Shown here piece by piece: positions 16,579-25,344 of a stretch of 64,000 nucleotides of DNA. A program made the position numbers and the translations under genes. How positions within the stretch are numbered: position 1 is the first letter of the stretch; the number at the start of each line of letters is the position of its first letter. Under the pieces are notes generated by a model. That model searched no databases. It saw only the letters and a program-made list of their open reading frames with translations, and was not told the origin of the DNA. Source of the stretch: Exiguobacterium chiriqhucha RW-2 (lineage in GTDB: Bacteria; Bacillota; Bacilli; Exiguobacteriales; Exiguobacteriaceae); contig NZ_ATCL01000014.1 of assembly GCF_000416965.1 (NCBI RefSeq), positions 496,001 to 560,000 of the forward strand, given 5' to 3'.

Positions 16579-17325
16579 ATGAAATATACCGTCATCACCG
16601 GAGCAAGTTCAGGCATTGGCTATGAAGCGGCGAAATTGCTCGCCAAGCAAGGGAAGTCACTCGTGCTCGTGGCACGCCGCCACGACGAGCTCGAGAAGTT
16701 ACGAAGTGAGATTAAGACGATCGCGCCGAAGAGCGATGTTATCATCAAGGCGAAAGACTTGTCGTACAGTGAGAACGTATACGGGCTGTATGAGTCGCTC
16801 GCCGATTTCGACATCGAGACGTGGATCAACAACGCCGGGTTCGGCGACTCGAATCTCGTGAAGGACGTCGAGGTCGGAAAAATCGAGAACATGATCCGTT
16901 TGAACGTCGAGGCGTTGACGGTGCTGTCGAGCCTATACGTCCGGGACTATCACAATGTCGAAGGGGCGACACTGTTGAACGTCGCCTCGGTCGTCGGGTA
17001 TCATATCGCCAAAAAAGGCGTCACGTATAGCGCATCGAAATTCTTCGTCAGTGCGTATACGGAAGGGCTTGCTCGTGAACTGATGAACGATGGGGACAAA
17101 CTGCGGGCGAAAGTGCTCGCGCCGGCTGCGACGGAGACGGGCTTTGCGAACCGTGCCCGTGAAGAGGACGACTTTGACTATAGTCAAAACGTCGAGAAGT
17201 ATCATACGGCCGAAGAGATGGCTGAGTTTTTAGTCCAATTGCTCGAGAGTGATCAAGTCGTCGGAATCGTCAACCACGAGGATTACTCGTTCGAGTTGCG
17301 CGGACCGATTCATCCGTATATGTGA
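16579..17325 (+). CDS. Short-chain dehydrogenase/reductase
   Basis: A classical SDR oxidoreductase of 248 residues. The Rossmann motif TGASSGIG is at 7-14, the NNAG motif appears as INNAGFGD, and the catalytic triad is in NVASVVGY and YSASKFF (Ser, Tyr-x-x-x-Lys). It likely uses NADP(H), given the basic ARR after the second strand. The substrate cannot be told. The start follows AAAAGGAGA. Confidence 0.88.
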   Translation: MKYTVITGASSGIGYEAAKLLAKQGKSLVLVARRHDELEKLRSEIKTIAPKSDVIIKAKDLSYSENVYGLYESLADFDIETWINNAGFGDSNLVKDVEVGKIENMIRLNVEALTVLSSLYVRDYHNVEGATLLNVASVVGYHIAKKGVTYSASKFFVSAYTEGLARELMNDGDKLRAKVLAPAATETGFANRAREEDDFDYSQNVEKYHTAEEMAEFLVQLLESDQVVGIVNHEDYSFELRGPIHPYM

Positions 17326-17344
17326 TCAAGTCAAATAAGAAACA

Positions 17345-17387
17345 AACAGGGGTCCCGTCACCAACATGTGGTGGCAGGACCCCTGTT
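17345..17387. terminator. Convergent terminator after SDR gene
   Basis: AACAGGGGTCC pairs with GGACCCCTGTT, with an inner CACCA/TGGTG stem. It serves the two converging genes. Confidence 0.75.
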
Positions 17388-17396
17388 CATATTCAA

Positions 17397-18281
17397 TCAA
17401 GACGAGCGCATCGAATCCCCGTAGCCTCCGGTCAACCGGTGCGTGAGCCGGTGATACCAATAGCGGAGACGCAAACGGTATACATACAGTTTGGACGTGT
17501 TCGGCAAGACGACGTTGTCGATATAATCGGCAAACATGGCGCGGAACATGTGGTCCTCACTGTCGTCATACGTCGCACTCCACATGCCGTGCTCTTCGAC
17601 CTCGAGCAACATCGCGATTGTCTCGTCATCGAGCTGATGGTTGTCTTCCGGCAACCGTTTGACGAGCATCTCGACCCGATGGCTGCAGATGGACGCATAA
17701 AGCGAGTGGGCGCGAGGGTTGCGCGGGTTAGCGTTCAAGTATCCGATGGCCACCTTGAGGAGCTCATCGTTCATCTCGAGTGGAATCTCATCATATACTT
17801 GGAAGAATTCGAGCAACATCGGCACCGTCTCTTCGTTGAATCCGGCGAGTCGGACGTAATGCATCAAGTGGAGACCAGCCTCCCCATAAAACTTACGATT
17901 GAAGTAATGGACGGCGATGGTGCGTTGGACGATCGGCACGTTCGGATAGCGTTCGACGGCCCGAAGGAAATGCTGCTCGGCCTCGAACAAGAAATTCGTA
18001 TCGTCGCTCAAGATGCCATGGAGACAGTGGATCATGTAATGGTCGCCTTTTGCGCTCGCGGCTTCGAGCACGTCACGGGCCCGGCCGAACTCGCCTTCAC
18101 GGATGAGCGGATACGCCCGCATTGCCGGAAAGAACGGGTCGTCCGGAAAGTTCGTCTCGCCGCGGACGACGAGCGATTCGATTGCTTCGGCGTTATAGTC
18201 GTCAATCATTTCTTCAAGGAGCATCATCTCGAGGAAGGTGCGTTGAAAGTCTGGATGGTGTAAATCGATGGTGTGTTTCAT
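17397..18281 (-). CDS. Hypothetical helical-repeat (TPR-like) protein
   Basis: A soluble protein of 294 residues that I do not recognise as a named family. Repeated helix pairs with alternating aromatic and alanine positions (for example AMRAYPLIREGEFGRARDVL and AEQHFLRAVERYPNVPIVQR) look like tetratricopeptide repeats, which suggests a protein-binding scaffold. No signal peptide or catalytic motif. The ATG at 18281 follows GGGAGGGACC. Confidence 0.6.
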   Translation of the reverse strand: MKHTIDLHHPDFQRTFLEMMLLEEMIDDYNAEAIESLVVRGETNFPDDPFFPAMRAYPLIREGEFGRARDVLEAASAKGDHYMIHCLHGILSDDTNFLFEAEQHFLRAVERYPNVPIVQRTIAVHYFNRKFYGEAGLHLMHYVRLAGFNEETVPMLLEFFQVYDEIPLEMNDELLKVAIGYLNANPRNPRAHSLYASICSHRVEMLVKRLPEDNHQLDDETIAMLLEVEEHGMWSATYDDSEDHMFRAMFADYIDNVVLPNTSKLYVYRLRLRYWYHRLTHRLTGGYGDSMRSS

Positions 18282-18406
18282 GAAGGTCCCTCCCGGCGTA
18301 AATGAGTGTTGCTTCATTATACCGAGCATTCGGACGGACGAGTAGAGTTATTTCAAAAAATGGGAAAAGAATAGGGAAGGATTTCCGAGGAAATGGAGGG
18401 ATGGAG

Positions 18407-18634
18407 ATGGTCACGTTCACGGGTTATATTGTCGAGCTCGAACCGACGCGGATGCGGGTCGCGCCGAATCTAGATGCCAATCCGTTCGATGGTATCGTGT
18501 TTCACTGGGAAGAGCCGCTTCGAGAGGATGAGACACCGCTCGCCGTCGGGCAACAGGTGCGCGTCGAGCACGATGAGAAGATGACCCGCTCGCTGCCGCC
18601 ACAGGCGACGGCGCATCGAATTGATGTGCTATGA
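18407..18634 (+). CDS. DUF3221-like small protein
   Basis: A protein of 75 residues. The layout (strand TFTGYIVELEPTRMRVAP, then a GQQVRVEHD strand and an ending with SLPPQATAHRIDVL) resembles the C-terminal part of DUF3221 proteins, which are usually lipoproteins. Here no signal peptide precedes it. The ATG at 18407 is six bases from GGAGGG. The next gene starts 19 bp later. Confidence 0.55.
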   Translation: MVTFTGYIVELEPTRMRVAPNLDANPFDGIVFHWEEPLREDETPLAVGQQVRVEHDEKMTRSLPPQATAHRIDVL

Positions 18635-18653
18635 TGAGACCGAGGTGAAACAA

Positions 18654-18818
18654 ATGGGACAGTCGAATTTTTTGTGGATGGGTGTCGTCATCGCCATCAG
18701 TGCGCTGCTCGTCTGGTTGTTGCAGGACGTGATGCCATTTTGGATGTTGTCGATTATCCTGCTCCTATTCGGGGCCGCGGTCGGCAACTTGCAGCGACGC
18801 TCTCGAAATGACACGTAA
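18654..18818 (+). CDS. Small two-helix membrane protein
   Basis: A peptide of 54 residues with two hydrophobic stretches (about 7-22 and 24-43) and a basic C-terminus. A good site (GAGGTG) precedes the ATG, 19 bp after the previous gene, so both are probably in one transcript. No family recognised. Confidence 0.55.
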   Translation: MGQSNFLWMGVVIAISALLVWLLQDVMPFWMLSIILLLFGAAVGNLQRRSRNDT

Positions 18819-18854
18819 AAAAAGCACGTCATCATTCCGATGGCGTGCTTTCTT
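18817..18854. terminator. Bidirectional terminator
   Basis: AAAGCACG pairs with CGTGCTTT, flanked by an A run on the left and TTTCTT on the right. It overlaps the 3' end of the convergent protease-like gene. Confidence 0.7.
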
Positions 18855-20064
18855 CATCTTCAGTTTCAACTGCAGCCGGCTCGTCTGTGGCTTCTTCGGT
18901 CGCGTCATCGGCGACCGGTTTCTCCTTGACGACGGGCGGCGTCTCTTTCTTGTCAGGTTTAGCGGTGGCTTTCGGCTTGTCTTGTTTCTTGACCGGTGCC
19001 GCCTCCGCTTCTTTTTCTTGAACTGCCGGCTGTTCCGGCTCGACCGGTTCGGTCACGGGGACGTCAGGCTCGGTCGGTTGCTCCGTGACGGGAGGAGCCT
19101 CCGATTCTTCAGCAGGTTGTTCCGGTTCGGCTGGAGGCTCTTCCTCGACCGGTGCAGGTTCTTCAACTGGAGGCTCGGTCGGTTCCGGTGTGTCTGGTGC
19201 TGCCTCGGCTTCCGGTGCTGGTGTCGGTTCGGGCGCGGGTTCCGGTTCAGGCGCCGGAGCTGGTTCGACCGGGTCCTCACGTTTCGGTACCGGTGTAATC
19301 GGTGCGACCGGTGCGAGTTCAGCGGCCGGGGCACTGCGTTTTGTCGTCGGTGGCGGGGCCGGTGTATCCGACTCGAGGAACGACAGTACGTCTTGTTCGA
19401 ACAAGGCGACCGGGAGCGTCTTCGTCACCAGGTGAAGGCCGAGCACCCGTCCATTGGCCGTGACGATCGGGCTGCCGATGGCGCGGTTCGGTAAATCAAA
19501 TTCGCGACGATAGCTGTCTTCTTCGAACGTGAGCGTTCCTTCAATCTGTTCGTCCGGTGCGAGGGTCAACACCGATTCGTCCGGTCCGACAATCGCATGG
19601 CTGAACGAGAACGGGGTCGCTTTCACTTTTTCGATGCGGATGACGGCGATGGCGTCGGTCCGACCGATGACGGTTCCGTTCACCGTCTTGTCACCATGTT
19701 TCATCGTGACACGGGTGATGCCGGCGACGTTATGGGCCGCCGTCAATACATCTTGCGGGCTAATCAAAAACCCGGTACCCGTGCCGACGGTATACAGGCT
19801 ATCTTGCAACGTCTCGAGATCGACGGTGGTGGCACCATCGGCTGAGACCGTGTCTTTCGTGATGTTCAAATCGACTTTGTCGGCGAGTGAATCACTCGAG
19901 CGCGGGCTGTCGGTAAGATAGGCGTTCGTTAAAAACGAGACGAATGCGATGAGTGCAATGACAATGGGGACAGCAATCCATTTCAAGCGACGTGGGCGAT
20001 GGCCACACGTCGGACAAACAGTGGTTTTCGAGCGGGTCTTCGCTCCGCAGCGTGGACAAGTCAC
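18832..20064 (-). CDS. Membrane-anchored trypsin-fold protein lacking the catalytic serine
   Basis: A protein of 410 residues. An N-terminal zinc ribbon (Cys3, Cys6, Cys17, Cys20) precedes one membrane helix (about 29-48), so the ribbon is inside and the rest outside. Residues 90-220 have the DegP/trypsin-like fold: VGTGTGFLISPQDVLTAAHN with His111, and TDAIAVIRIE with Asp137. The place of the GNSGGP motif reads RAIGSP, with Ile196 where the nucleophile should be. It is thus probably a pseudoprotease. The last 190 residues are rich in Pro, Glu and Ala, likely an extended wall-spanning region. The GTG start at 20064 follows AAGGAAGGTG. Confidence 0.8.
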   Translation of the reverse strand: MTCPRCGAKTRSKTTVCPTCGHRPRRLKWIAVPIVIALIAFVSFLTNAYLTDSPRSSDSLADKVDLNITKDTVSADGATTVDLETLQDSLYTVGTGTGFLISPQDVLTAAHNVAGITRVTMKHGDKTVNGTVIGRTDAIAVIRIEKVKATPFSFSHAIVGPDESVLTLAPDEQIEGTLTFEEDSYRREFDLPNRAIGSPIVTANGRVLGLHLVTKTLPVALFEQDVLSFLESDTPAPPPTTKRSAPAAELAPVAPITPVPKREDPVEPAPAPEPEPAPEPTPAPEAEAAPDTPEPTEPPVEEPAPVEEEPPAEPEQPAEESEAPPVTEQPTEPDVPVTEPVEPEQPAVQEKEAEAAPVKKQDKPKATAKPDKKETPPVVKEKPVADDATEEATDEPAAVETEDEESTPSE

Positions 20065-20126
20065 GGGATGACACCTTCCTTCATACACATAGATGATATG
20101 CCTATTCCTCATATGAAGCAGGGGTA

Positions 20127-20140
20127 AACAAATATTTGTT
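20127..20140. promoter_or_regulatory. Perfect 14-bp palindrome in a divergent promoter region
   Basis: AACAAATATTTGTT is a perfect inverted repeat between the pseudoprotease gene (minus) and the AI-2E-family gene (plus). It could be a regulator site; no candidate regulator is adjacent. Confidence 0.3.
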
Positions 20141-20225
20141 CAGGCACATACAGAAAAGGATGGTGGAATGAACTTTTTCAAAACGGGAAAGAACTATTGT
20201 AACGTTTCAGAAAGGGGAAACCGAC

Positions 20226-21353
20226 ATGCAGCCCTTTTGGACGACCCGTGCCTTCCGTAATGGGATTTGGGTGTTGCTCATCTTGACGATCGTGTTCATG
20301 GCCAAACAAGTCGAGTTCTTGTTTTATCCGATCGGCATCTTTTTTGCCACCGTCCTGACCCCGTTTTTATTCGCCGGCATCTTATTTTATTTGACGGTCG
20401 GTCTCGTCGATTGGTTGGAAGGGAAGTTCAAGCGCCGGTCGCTCGCGATTTTGACGATTCTGCTGCTGATGCTCCTATTGACCGTCCTATTCGTCCTGAC
20501 ACTCGGTCCGCTCATCACGCGGCAACTGCTCGCCTTGCTCGATACGTTCCCGCGCTTTGCCGAAGAGAGTTATCGTCAATTCTTGTTATTGTACGCCCGC
20601 CTCGAGGAGTACAGCTGGTTCCGTGAGTACGCCGAACAGAACGCGACGTCCGTCGAGACGTGGGTGCGCCAATTGGCCGATGCGCTCGGGGTTGTCATCG
20701 GTTCGGTCGCCGGGTCGCTCGGCCGTCTACTCGCCCTCGTCATTTCCGGGCTGTTCACGTTATTCATCGCCTTGTTCTTGTATGTCTTCATGTTGATTGA
20801 CGGTGGTAAGCTCGCGAGTGCGATCGTCCGCTGGATTCCGCCGACGTATGAACAGGACGCCCGTCATATCCTGCACGACATGCACGAGACGATTAAGCGC
20901 TACGTCCGCGCCCAGCTCATCGTCTGTACGTTCGTCGGTTTCTTCGCGACAATCGCTTTGTGGTTGCTCGACGTCCCATTCTTCCTGCCGCTCGGTCTGT
21001 TCATCTTCGCAACGAACATCATCCCGTATTTCGGTCCGTTCCTCGGGGCCGCACCCGCCGTCTTGATCGCCTTCATCGATGAACCGGTCAAAGCCATCTA
21101 CGTCATCATCGCTATCACCATCGTCCAACAACTTGACGCCAACGTCATCTCACCGCTCGTCCAAGGCAAATCACTCCGTGTTCATCCCATCACCATCACG
21201 CTCGTCTTGCTTGTGGCGGGACGTCTCGCCGGTATCGTCGGTATGTTGCTCGCCGTCCCGCTCTACGCCGTCCTCAAAGTCACGTTCCTTAATCTCCAAA
21301 AACTATATGCGCTCCGTAAACAGTCGAAGTTCTCCGGTGAAAGGGGTCGTTGA
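20226..21353 (+). CDS. AI-2E family transporter (PerM/YtvI-like)
   Basis: An integral membrane protein of 375 residues with about seven or eight helices. The C-terminal region (NIIPYFGPFLGAAPAVLIAF, then LDANVISPLVQGKSLRVHP) is the signature of this family. Members have been linked to export of autoinducer-2 or to sodium/proton exchange; which applies here is unknown. The start follows AAAGGGGAAACC. The M20 peptidase gene begins three bases after its stop. Confidence 0.85.
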   Translation: MQPFWTTRAFRNGIWVLLILTIVFMAKQVEFLFYPIGIFFATVLTPFLFAGILFYLTVGLVDWLEGKFKRRSLAILTILLLMLLLTVLFVLTLGPLITRQLLALLDTFPRFAEESYRQFLLLYARLEEYSWFREYAEQNATSVETWVRQLADALGVVIGSVAGSLGRLLALVISGLFTLFIALFLYVFMLIDGGKLASAIVRWIPPTYEQDARHILHDMHETIKRYVRAQLIVCTFVGFFATIALWLLDVPFFLPLGLFIFATNIIPYFGPFLGAAPAVLIAFIDEPVKAIYVIIAITIVQQLDANVISPLVQGKSLRVHPITITLVLLVAGRLAGIVGMLLAVPLYAVLKVTFLNLQKLYALRKQSKFSGERGR

Positions 21354-21355
21354 CC

Positions 21356-22474
21356 ATGTCAGCACGAATCGTCGATACATTCGCTGCCTTAGTACAAGTG
21401 GACTCGGAATCGTATGCGGAAGGTCCGTTCCTTGAGTATGTAAAAGGACGATTGCTCGCCCTTGGTCTGACGATTGAGGAAGACGACTCGAAGTCGTCGA
21501 CCGGTCTCGGATCGAACAACTTGATTGCCCGTCTGGCTGGGGATTCTTCCATCGAACCGTTGTTTTTATCGGCCCACATCGATACCGTCGCACCTGGGAA
21601 AGGGATCGTGCCCGTGGTCCGAGATGGCGTCATCTACTCGCAAGGAGAGACGATTCTCGCAGCCGACGATAAGGCGGGGATTGCCATCATGATCGAGGTC
21701 ATCGAACGGCTGAGCGAGACGAGAGTCCGACACGGACCGATTGAACTCGTGTTGACGCCGGGTGAAGAAGTAGGCCTGCTCGGGGCGAAAGCGCTCGATC
21801 TCTCGTCGCTTCAAGCGAAACATGGGCTCATCCTCGATAACGGGGGACCGGTCGGCGGAATCATCTTAAGTTCACCGAGTATGTTCAGTCTCACGATCGA
21901 CATCCATGGCAAGGCCGCTCACGCCGGACTCGAACCGGAGAAAGGCATCTCGGCACTCGTCATCGCGGCCGAGGCGATCAGTCAGATGAGACTCGGACGC
22001 ATCAATTCGGAAACGACGGCGAATATCGGGAAGATTTCGGGCGGGACCGGCAGCAATGTCGTCATGGAACACGTCACGCTCATCGGTGAGGCGAGATCGC
22101 TCAACCACGACGCCTGTGTCGAGCAGGTCGAGCATATGGTTGAGACGTTTGAGCGAGCAGCCAAAAACCATGGCGGCACGGTCGATATCGAGCGCAAGCA
22201 GATGATTCGAAGTTATCGCTTTCCCGAAGACGAGCCGTTCGTGCGCCAAGTGGCGGATGCGCTACAACTGGAAGCGTTCCCGGTGCGCTACGAACATAGC
22301 GGCGGCGGGAGTGATGCCAACGTGTTCAACGAATATGGCAAAGTTGGGCTGAATGTGTCGATTGGGTATAAAGCGATTCATACGGTCGACGAAGCGATTC
22401 CGATCGAAGAACTCGAGAACAGTGTTCGGTTCGTGCTCCGGTTGATTGAGACGATGGAATCGTTTCGGCCTTAA
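21356..22474 (+). CDS. PepT/YqjE-like M20 zinc peptidase
   Basis: A cytoplasmic di-zinc aminopeptidase of 372 residues. Metal ligands are seen in SAHIDTVAPG (His, Asp), ADDKAGIA (bridging Asp), LTPGEEVGLLGAKAL (catalytic Glu pair), GEARSLN and HSGGGSDANVFNEYG. A dimerisation domain lies in the middle. Family members trim tripeptides or small peptides. It begins three bases after the transporter gene, so the two are co-transcribed. Confidence 0.85.
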   Translation: MSARIVDTFAALVQVDSESYAEGPFLEYVKGRLLALGLTIEEDDSKSSTGLGSNNLIARLAGDSSIEPLFLSAHIDTVAPGKGIVPVVRDGVIYSQGETILAADDKAGIAIMIEVIERLSETRVRHGPIELVLTPGEEVGLLGAKALDLSSLQAKHGLILDNGGPVGGIILSSPSMFSLTIDIHGKAAHAGLEPEKGISALVIAAEAISQMRLGRINSETTANIGKISGGTGSNVVMEHVTLIGEARSLNHDACVEQVEHMVETFERAAKNHGGTVDIERKQMIRSYRFPEDEPFVRQVADALQLEAFPVRYEHSGGGSDANVFNEYGKVGLNVSIGYKAIHTVDEAIPIEELENSVRFVLRLIETMESFRP

Positions 22475-22493
22475 CGGAAGGGAAGGGGTTGTC

Positions 22494-23333
22494 GTGCGCA
22501 AACGACTACAAGACGTCGCTGTCATTTTGCTTTCCATCATCGTCCTCGGATTGGCCATCAATTTATTTCTAGGTCCGCATGACATCGCGGCCGGCGGTGT
22601 GACCGGGATTGGGATTTTGTTAGAAGATGTCCTTGGCATCGACCGCTCGCTCGTCGTGTTCGTCTTGAACGGGGTTATGCTCGTCTTGACGTTCATCTTT
22701 CTCGGGAAAAGCGTCTTCTTCAACACGTTGCTCGGAAGCCTGTTCTTGCCGCTCGTACTTGCTATCGTCCCGAAATACATGGTGACGTCGGACCGCTTTT
22801 TCTCGGTTGTGTTCGGCAGCATCTTGTTCGCTGTCGCCGTGGCCATGCTGTATCGAATCGGCGCCTCGAGTGGCGGGACGACGATTCCGCCACTTATCCT
22901 GCATAAGTACACGGGACTGAACACGGCCATCGGCTTCTTTTTGACCGATGCACTCATCGTCTTCTCGAGCCTGTTCGTCTTCGGGGTCGAATCGTTCTTG
23001 TTTGCTATCGCCTCGATTATTTTGACGTCTGCCGTCATGGCGTATATCGAGCTCGGTCTCGATCGGAAGAAAGCGATATTCATCATGAGCGAGTCACATC
23101 TCGATGACATCAAGCAGGCGTTGTACCGGGACGTCGACCGAGGCATTACCGTGTTTGACGTGAGGGGAGGGTTCCAAGGAGAAAATCGAGAGATGTTGAT
23201 GATTGTATTGACCCGGAATGAATATCAGACGGCACTCAAAACCATCAACGCCATCGATCAACGGTCGTTCATGATCGTCTATAATGTCGCTGATGTTCAC
23301 GGTCTCGGCTTTAGCTATCAACCGCGTGTCTAA
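22494..23333 (+). CDS. YitT family membrane protein (DUF2179)
   Basis: A protein of 279 residues with five or six membrane helices, including the family motif FLGPHDIAAGGVTGIGILLE near residue 25 and SSGGTTIPP later. The C-terminal 80 residues form the soluble DUF2179 domain (DRGITVFDVRGGFQGENREM). Function of the family is unsettled. A GTG start at 22494 is chosen because of AAGGGAAGGGG upstream; this is the third gene of the run. Confidence 0.85.
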   Translation: MRKRLQDVAVILLSIIVLGLAINLFLGPHDIAAGGVTGIGILLEDVLGIDRSLVVFVLNGVMLVLTFIFLGKSVFFNTLLGSLFLPLVLAIVPKYMVTSDRFFSVVFGSILFAVAVAMLYRIGASSGGTTIPPLILHKYTGLNTAIGFFLTDALIVFSSLFVFGVESFLFAIASIILTSAVMAYIELGLDRKKAIFIMSESHLDDIKQALYRDVDRGITVFDVRGGFQGENREMLMIVLTRNEYQTALKTINAIDQRSFMIVYNVADVHGLGFSYQPRV

Positions 23334-23354
23334 CTTCTGAAAGGGGAGCCCCTC

Positions 23355-24524
23355 ATGAACTCCTTACTCGCCTTCACGATCGTCATGCTCATCTGGACGA
23401 TCAGCGACTACGTCTCGAAGAAGACGAAAGCGCTCCTGTCGTCTCTATTCGTCGCTTCTATCATTTTTCTCATCGGGTTCAAATCGGGCTTGTTCCCGGA
23501 AGATTTGTTGCCTTCCTCTTCATTGCTCACGCTCGGTCAGACGGTCGTCGGTCTCGTCATCGTCCATCTCGGGACGCTGATCAGTCTCGATGAGTTCAAA
23601 CGGCAATGGAAGACGTTCGTCATCGGAGTATCTGCTGTCCTCGGGATTGCCGCTTTCCTATATGGCATCGGCCAGTTTTTCCTCGATACGAACTATGTGC
23701 TCAGTGCGATTGCAGCCATCAGCGGCGGAACGATTTCCATCATTCTTGTCCAAGACGCGGCCGTCAATGCCGGGCTCGTCTCAGTCGCCGTCTTCCCAGT
23801 GTTGATTGCGGCGACACAAGGACTGATCGGGTTTCCGCTCACATCGATCATCTTACGAAAAGAAGCACGCCGCATCCGGACGGCGCATCGCGACGGTACG
23901 CTCGCAACACCGAAAGAACATGCGGTCGTCCATGACGAGACGGACGATTCGATTTTACCGCCTGCGTTCCACACGACAGCGGGGACGTTGTTCGTCTTGG
24001 GGGTCGTCGTCCTCATCTCGACCGTCTTGAGCGGATGGACGAACGGTTACTTGAACACATTCGTTATCGCTTTGATTCTCGGGATCGTGTTGCGCCGCTT
24101 CAAAATTTTGAAAGCGAACGCGTTGAACGGGATTGACGCTTATGGTCTCATCATGATTGCGATTCTTCTCATCATCTTCGGCCCGCTCGCGACATTGTCA
24201 CCGAGCGCCTTATTCGATTTAATCGTACCAATAACCATCTCGTTCGTCCTCGGTGTGTCCGGACTGCTATTGTTCGCACTCATCGTCGGACGCTTCCTTG
24301 GTTACTCGAAAGAGATGTCGATGGCGATTGGATTGACGGCGCTGTATGGATTCCCGGGAACGCTGATCTTAAGTGAAGAGGCGGCGAAGAGTGTCGGGGA
24401 GACGGAAGAGGAGGTGCATATCATCGAGGATGAGATTTTACCGAAAATGATTGTCGCCGGATTCTCGACGGTGACGATCACATCCGTGTTCATCACGGGG
24501 ATACTTGCTGCTTTCATCTATTAA
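23355..24524 (+). CDS. Polytopic membrane protein, possible ion or solute carrier
   Basis: A protein of 389 residues with about ten hydrophobic helices arranged in two halves. The first half has glycine-rich AISGGTISIILVQDAAVNAG and the second ends with ALYGFPGTLILSEEAAKSVG, suggesting an inverted-repeat carrier of the glutamate- or hydroxycarboxylate-symporter kind. This is a resemblance only; I cannot name the family. The start follows AAAGGGGAGCC. A gene for a release-factor-like protein follows 12 bp later. Confidence 0.6.
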   Translation: MNSLLAFTIVMLIWTISDYVSKKTKALLSSLFVASIIFLIGFKSGLFPEDLLPSSSLLTLGQTVVGLVIVHLGTLISLDEFKRQWKTFVIGVSAVLGIAAFLYGIGQFFLDTNYVLSAIAAISGGTISIILVQDAAVNAGLVSVAVFPVLIAATQGLIGFPLTSIILRKEARRIRTAHRDGTLATPKEHAVVHDETDDSILPPAFHTTAGTLFVLGVVVLISTVLSGWTNGYLNTFVIALILGIVLRRFKILKANALNGIDAYGLIMIAILLIIFGPLATLSPSALFDLIVPITISFVLGVSGLLLFALIVGRFLGYSKEMSMAIGLTALYGFPGTLILSEEAAKSVGETEEEVHIIEDEILPKMIVAGFSTVTITSVFITGILAAFIY

Positions 24525-24536
24525 GGAGGGAACGAC

Positions 24537-25313
24537 ATGGCATTATCAACCGAACTGGGAACGATCAAACAACTTCACAATGCAGAGGCGGGGGTGCTCA
24601 GTCTGTACTTGAGCACGAAACCGAGTGAGCGCGACAAATGGGAGATTCATTTGAAGAACGAGTTGCGCCGGCTCGAGCAAGAAATCAAGAGTGGGGACGA
24701 GACGAAGCTGAAAGCGTTCAAACAGCTCCGGACCCGGGCCGAGCAAGAAATTCGGAGTAACGAACATAAGCTGTTGCGAAGCATCGTGTTATTCGCGGAA
24801 GGGAATGACGGCTTGTTCGAACTTCACTTCTTACAGCTCGATGTCGATAACGAGTTCCATTATGGCGACAAACCGAATTTGGACCAAATCGAGAAGCTCG
24901 ACGCCGAGTTCCCGAACACGGGGATTTTGCTCGCCCAGCTCGACAGCATTACAGCGTATGACACACGACTCGGTGAAATCGAGGATGTCATCGTGTTCGA
25001 CCTTGATCTTGATACCGACCAATGGAGACGGTATCAAGGACGTGGGAAAGGCGGGGAGGCGGCCTCGAGTAGCCAAACGGATCAATTCGACAGCCGGAAA
25101 GAAAATCAAGTCCGTCAATTTTATCGGGACGTCGCCGAAGAGATTCGTAAACTGCATAAGCATTACAAGTGGAGTGAGGTCGTCATCATCGGGCAGGACC
25201 GGAGCGCCAACTTACTGAAAGATGAGCTCGGAATCGAGGTCGAGCGGGTCGTGAACCGGAACTTGGGACATGCCGAGGATGAAGAAGTATTGCGACGAGC
25301 ATTTGAAGCATGA
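24537..25313 (+). CDS. VLRF1-type bacterial aeRF1-family protein
   Basis: A soluble protein of 258 residues. The opening (GVLSLYLSTKPS, followed by a long charged helix) and the ending (EVVIIGQDRSANLLKDEL, then RVVNRNLGHAEDEEVLRRAF) match the bacterial relatives of archaeal/eukaryotic release factor 1. These are thought to act at stalled ribosomes, by analogy with Vms1/VLRF1. A GRGKGGEAASSSQTDQFDSR loop takes the place of the catalytic GGQ-type loop. The start follows AAGGAGGGA. Confidence 0.7.
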   Translation: MALSTELGTIKQLHNAEAGVLSLYLSTKPSERDKWEIHLKNELRRLEQEIKSGDETKLKAFKQLRTRAEQEIRSNEHKLLRSIVLFAEGNDGLFELHFLQLDVDNEFHYGDKPNLDQIEKLDAEFPNTGILLAQLDSITAYDTRLGEIEDVIVFDLDLDTDQWRRYQGRGKGGEAASSSQTDQFDSRKENQVRQFYRDVAEEIRKLHKHYKWSEVVIIGQDRSANLLKDELGIEVERVVNRNLGHAEDEEVLRRAFEA

Positions 25314-25315
25314 CC

Positions 25316-25344
25316 AAAGCGGGCGACACATGTCGCCCGCTTTT
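25316..25344. terminator. Terminator between release-factor-like and CDF genes
   Basis: AAAGCGGGCGACA pairs with TGTCGCCCGCTTT, with flanking T. Confidence 0.85.

Noticed and set aside
17322-18263. Open frame of 313 codons on the plus strand
   Set aside because: It covers the TPR-like gene on the other strand, runs through a terminator hairpin at its start and has a shadow-like composition. The minus-strand gene has the better start site and protein-like sequence.
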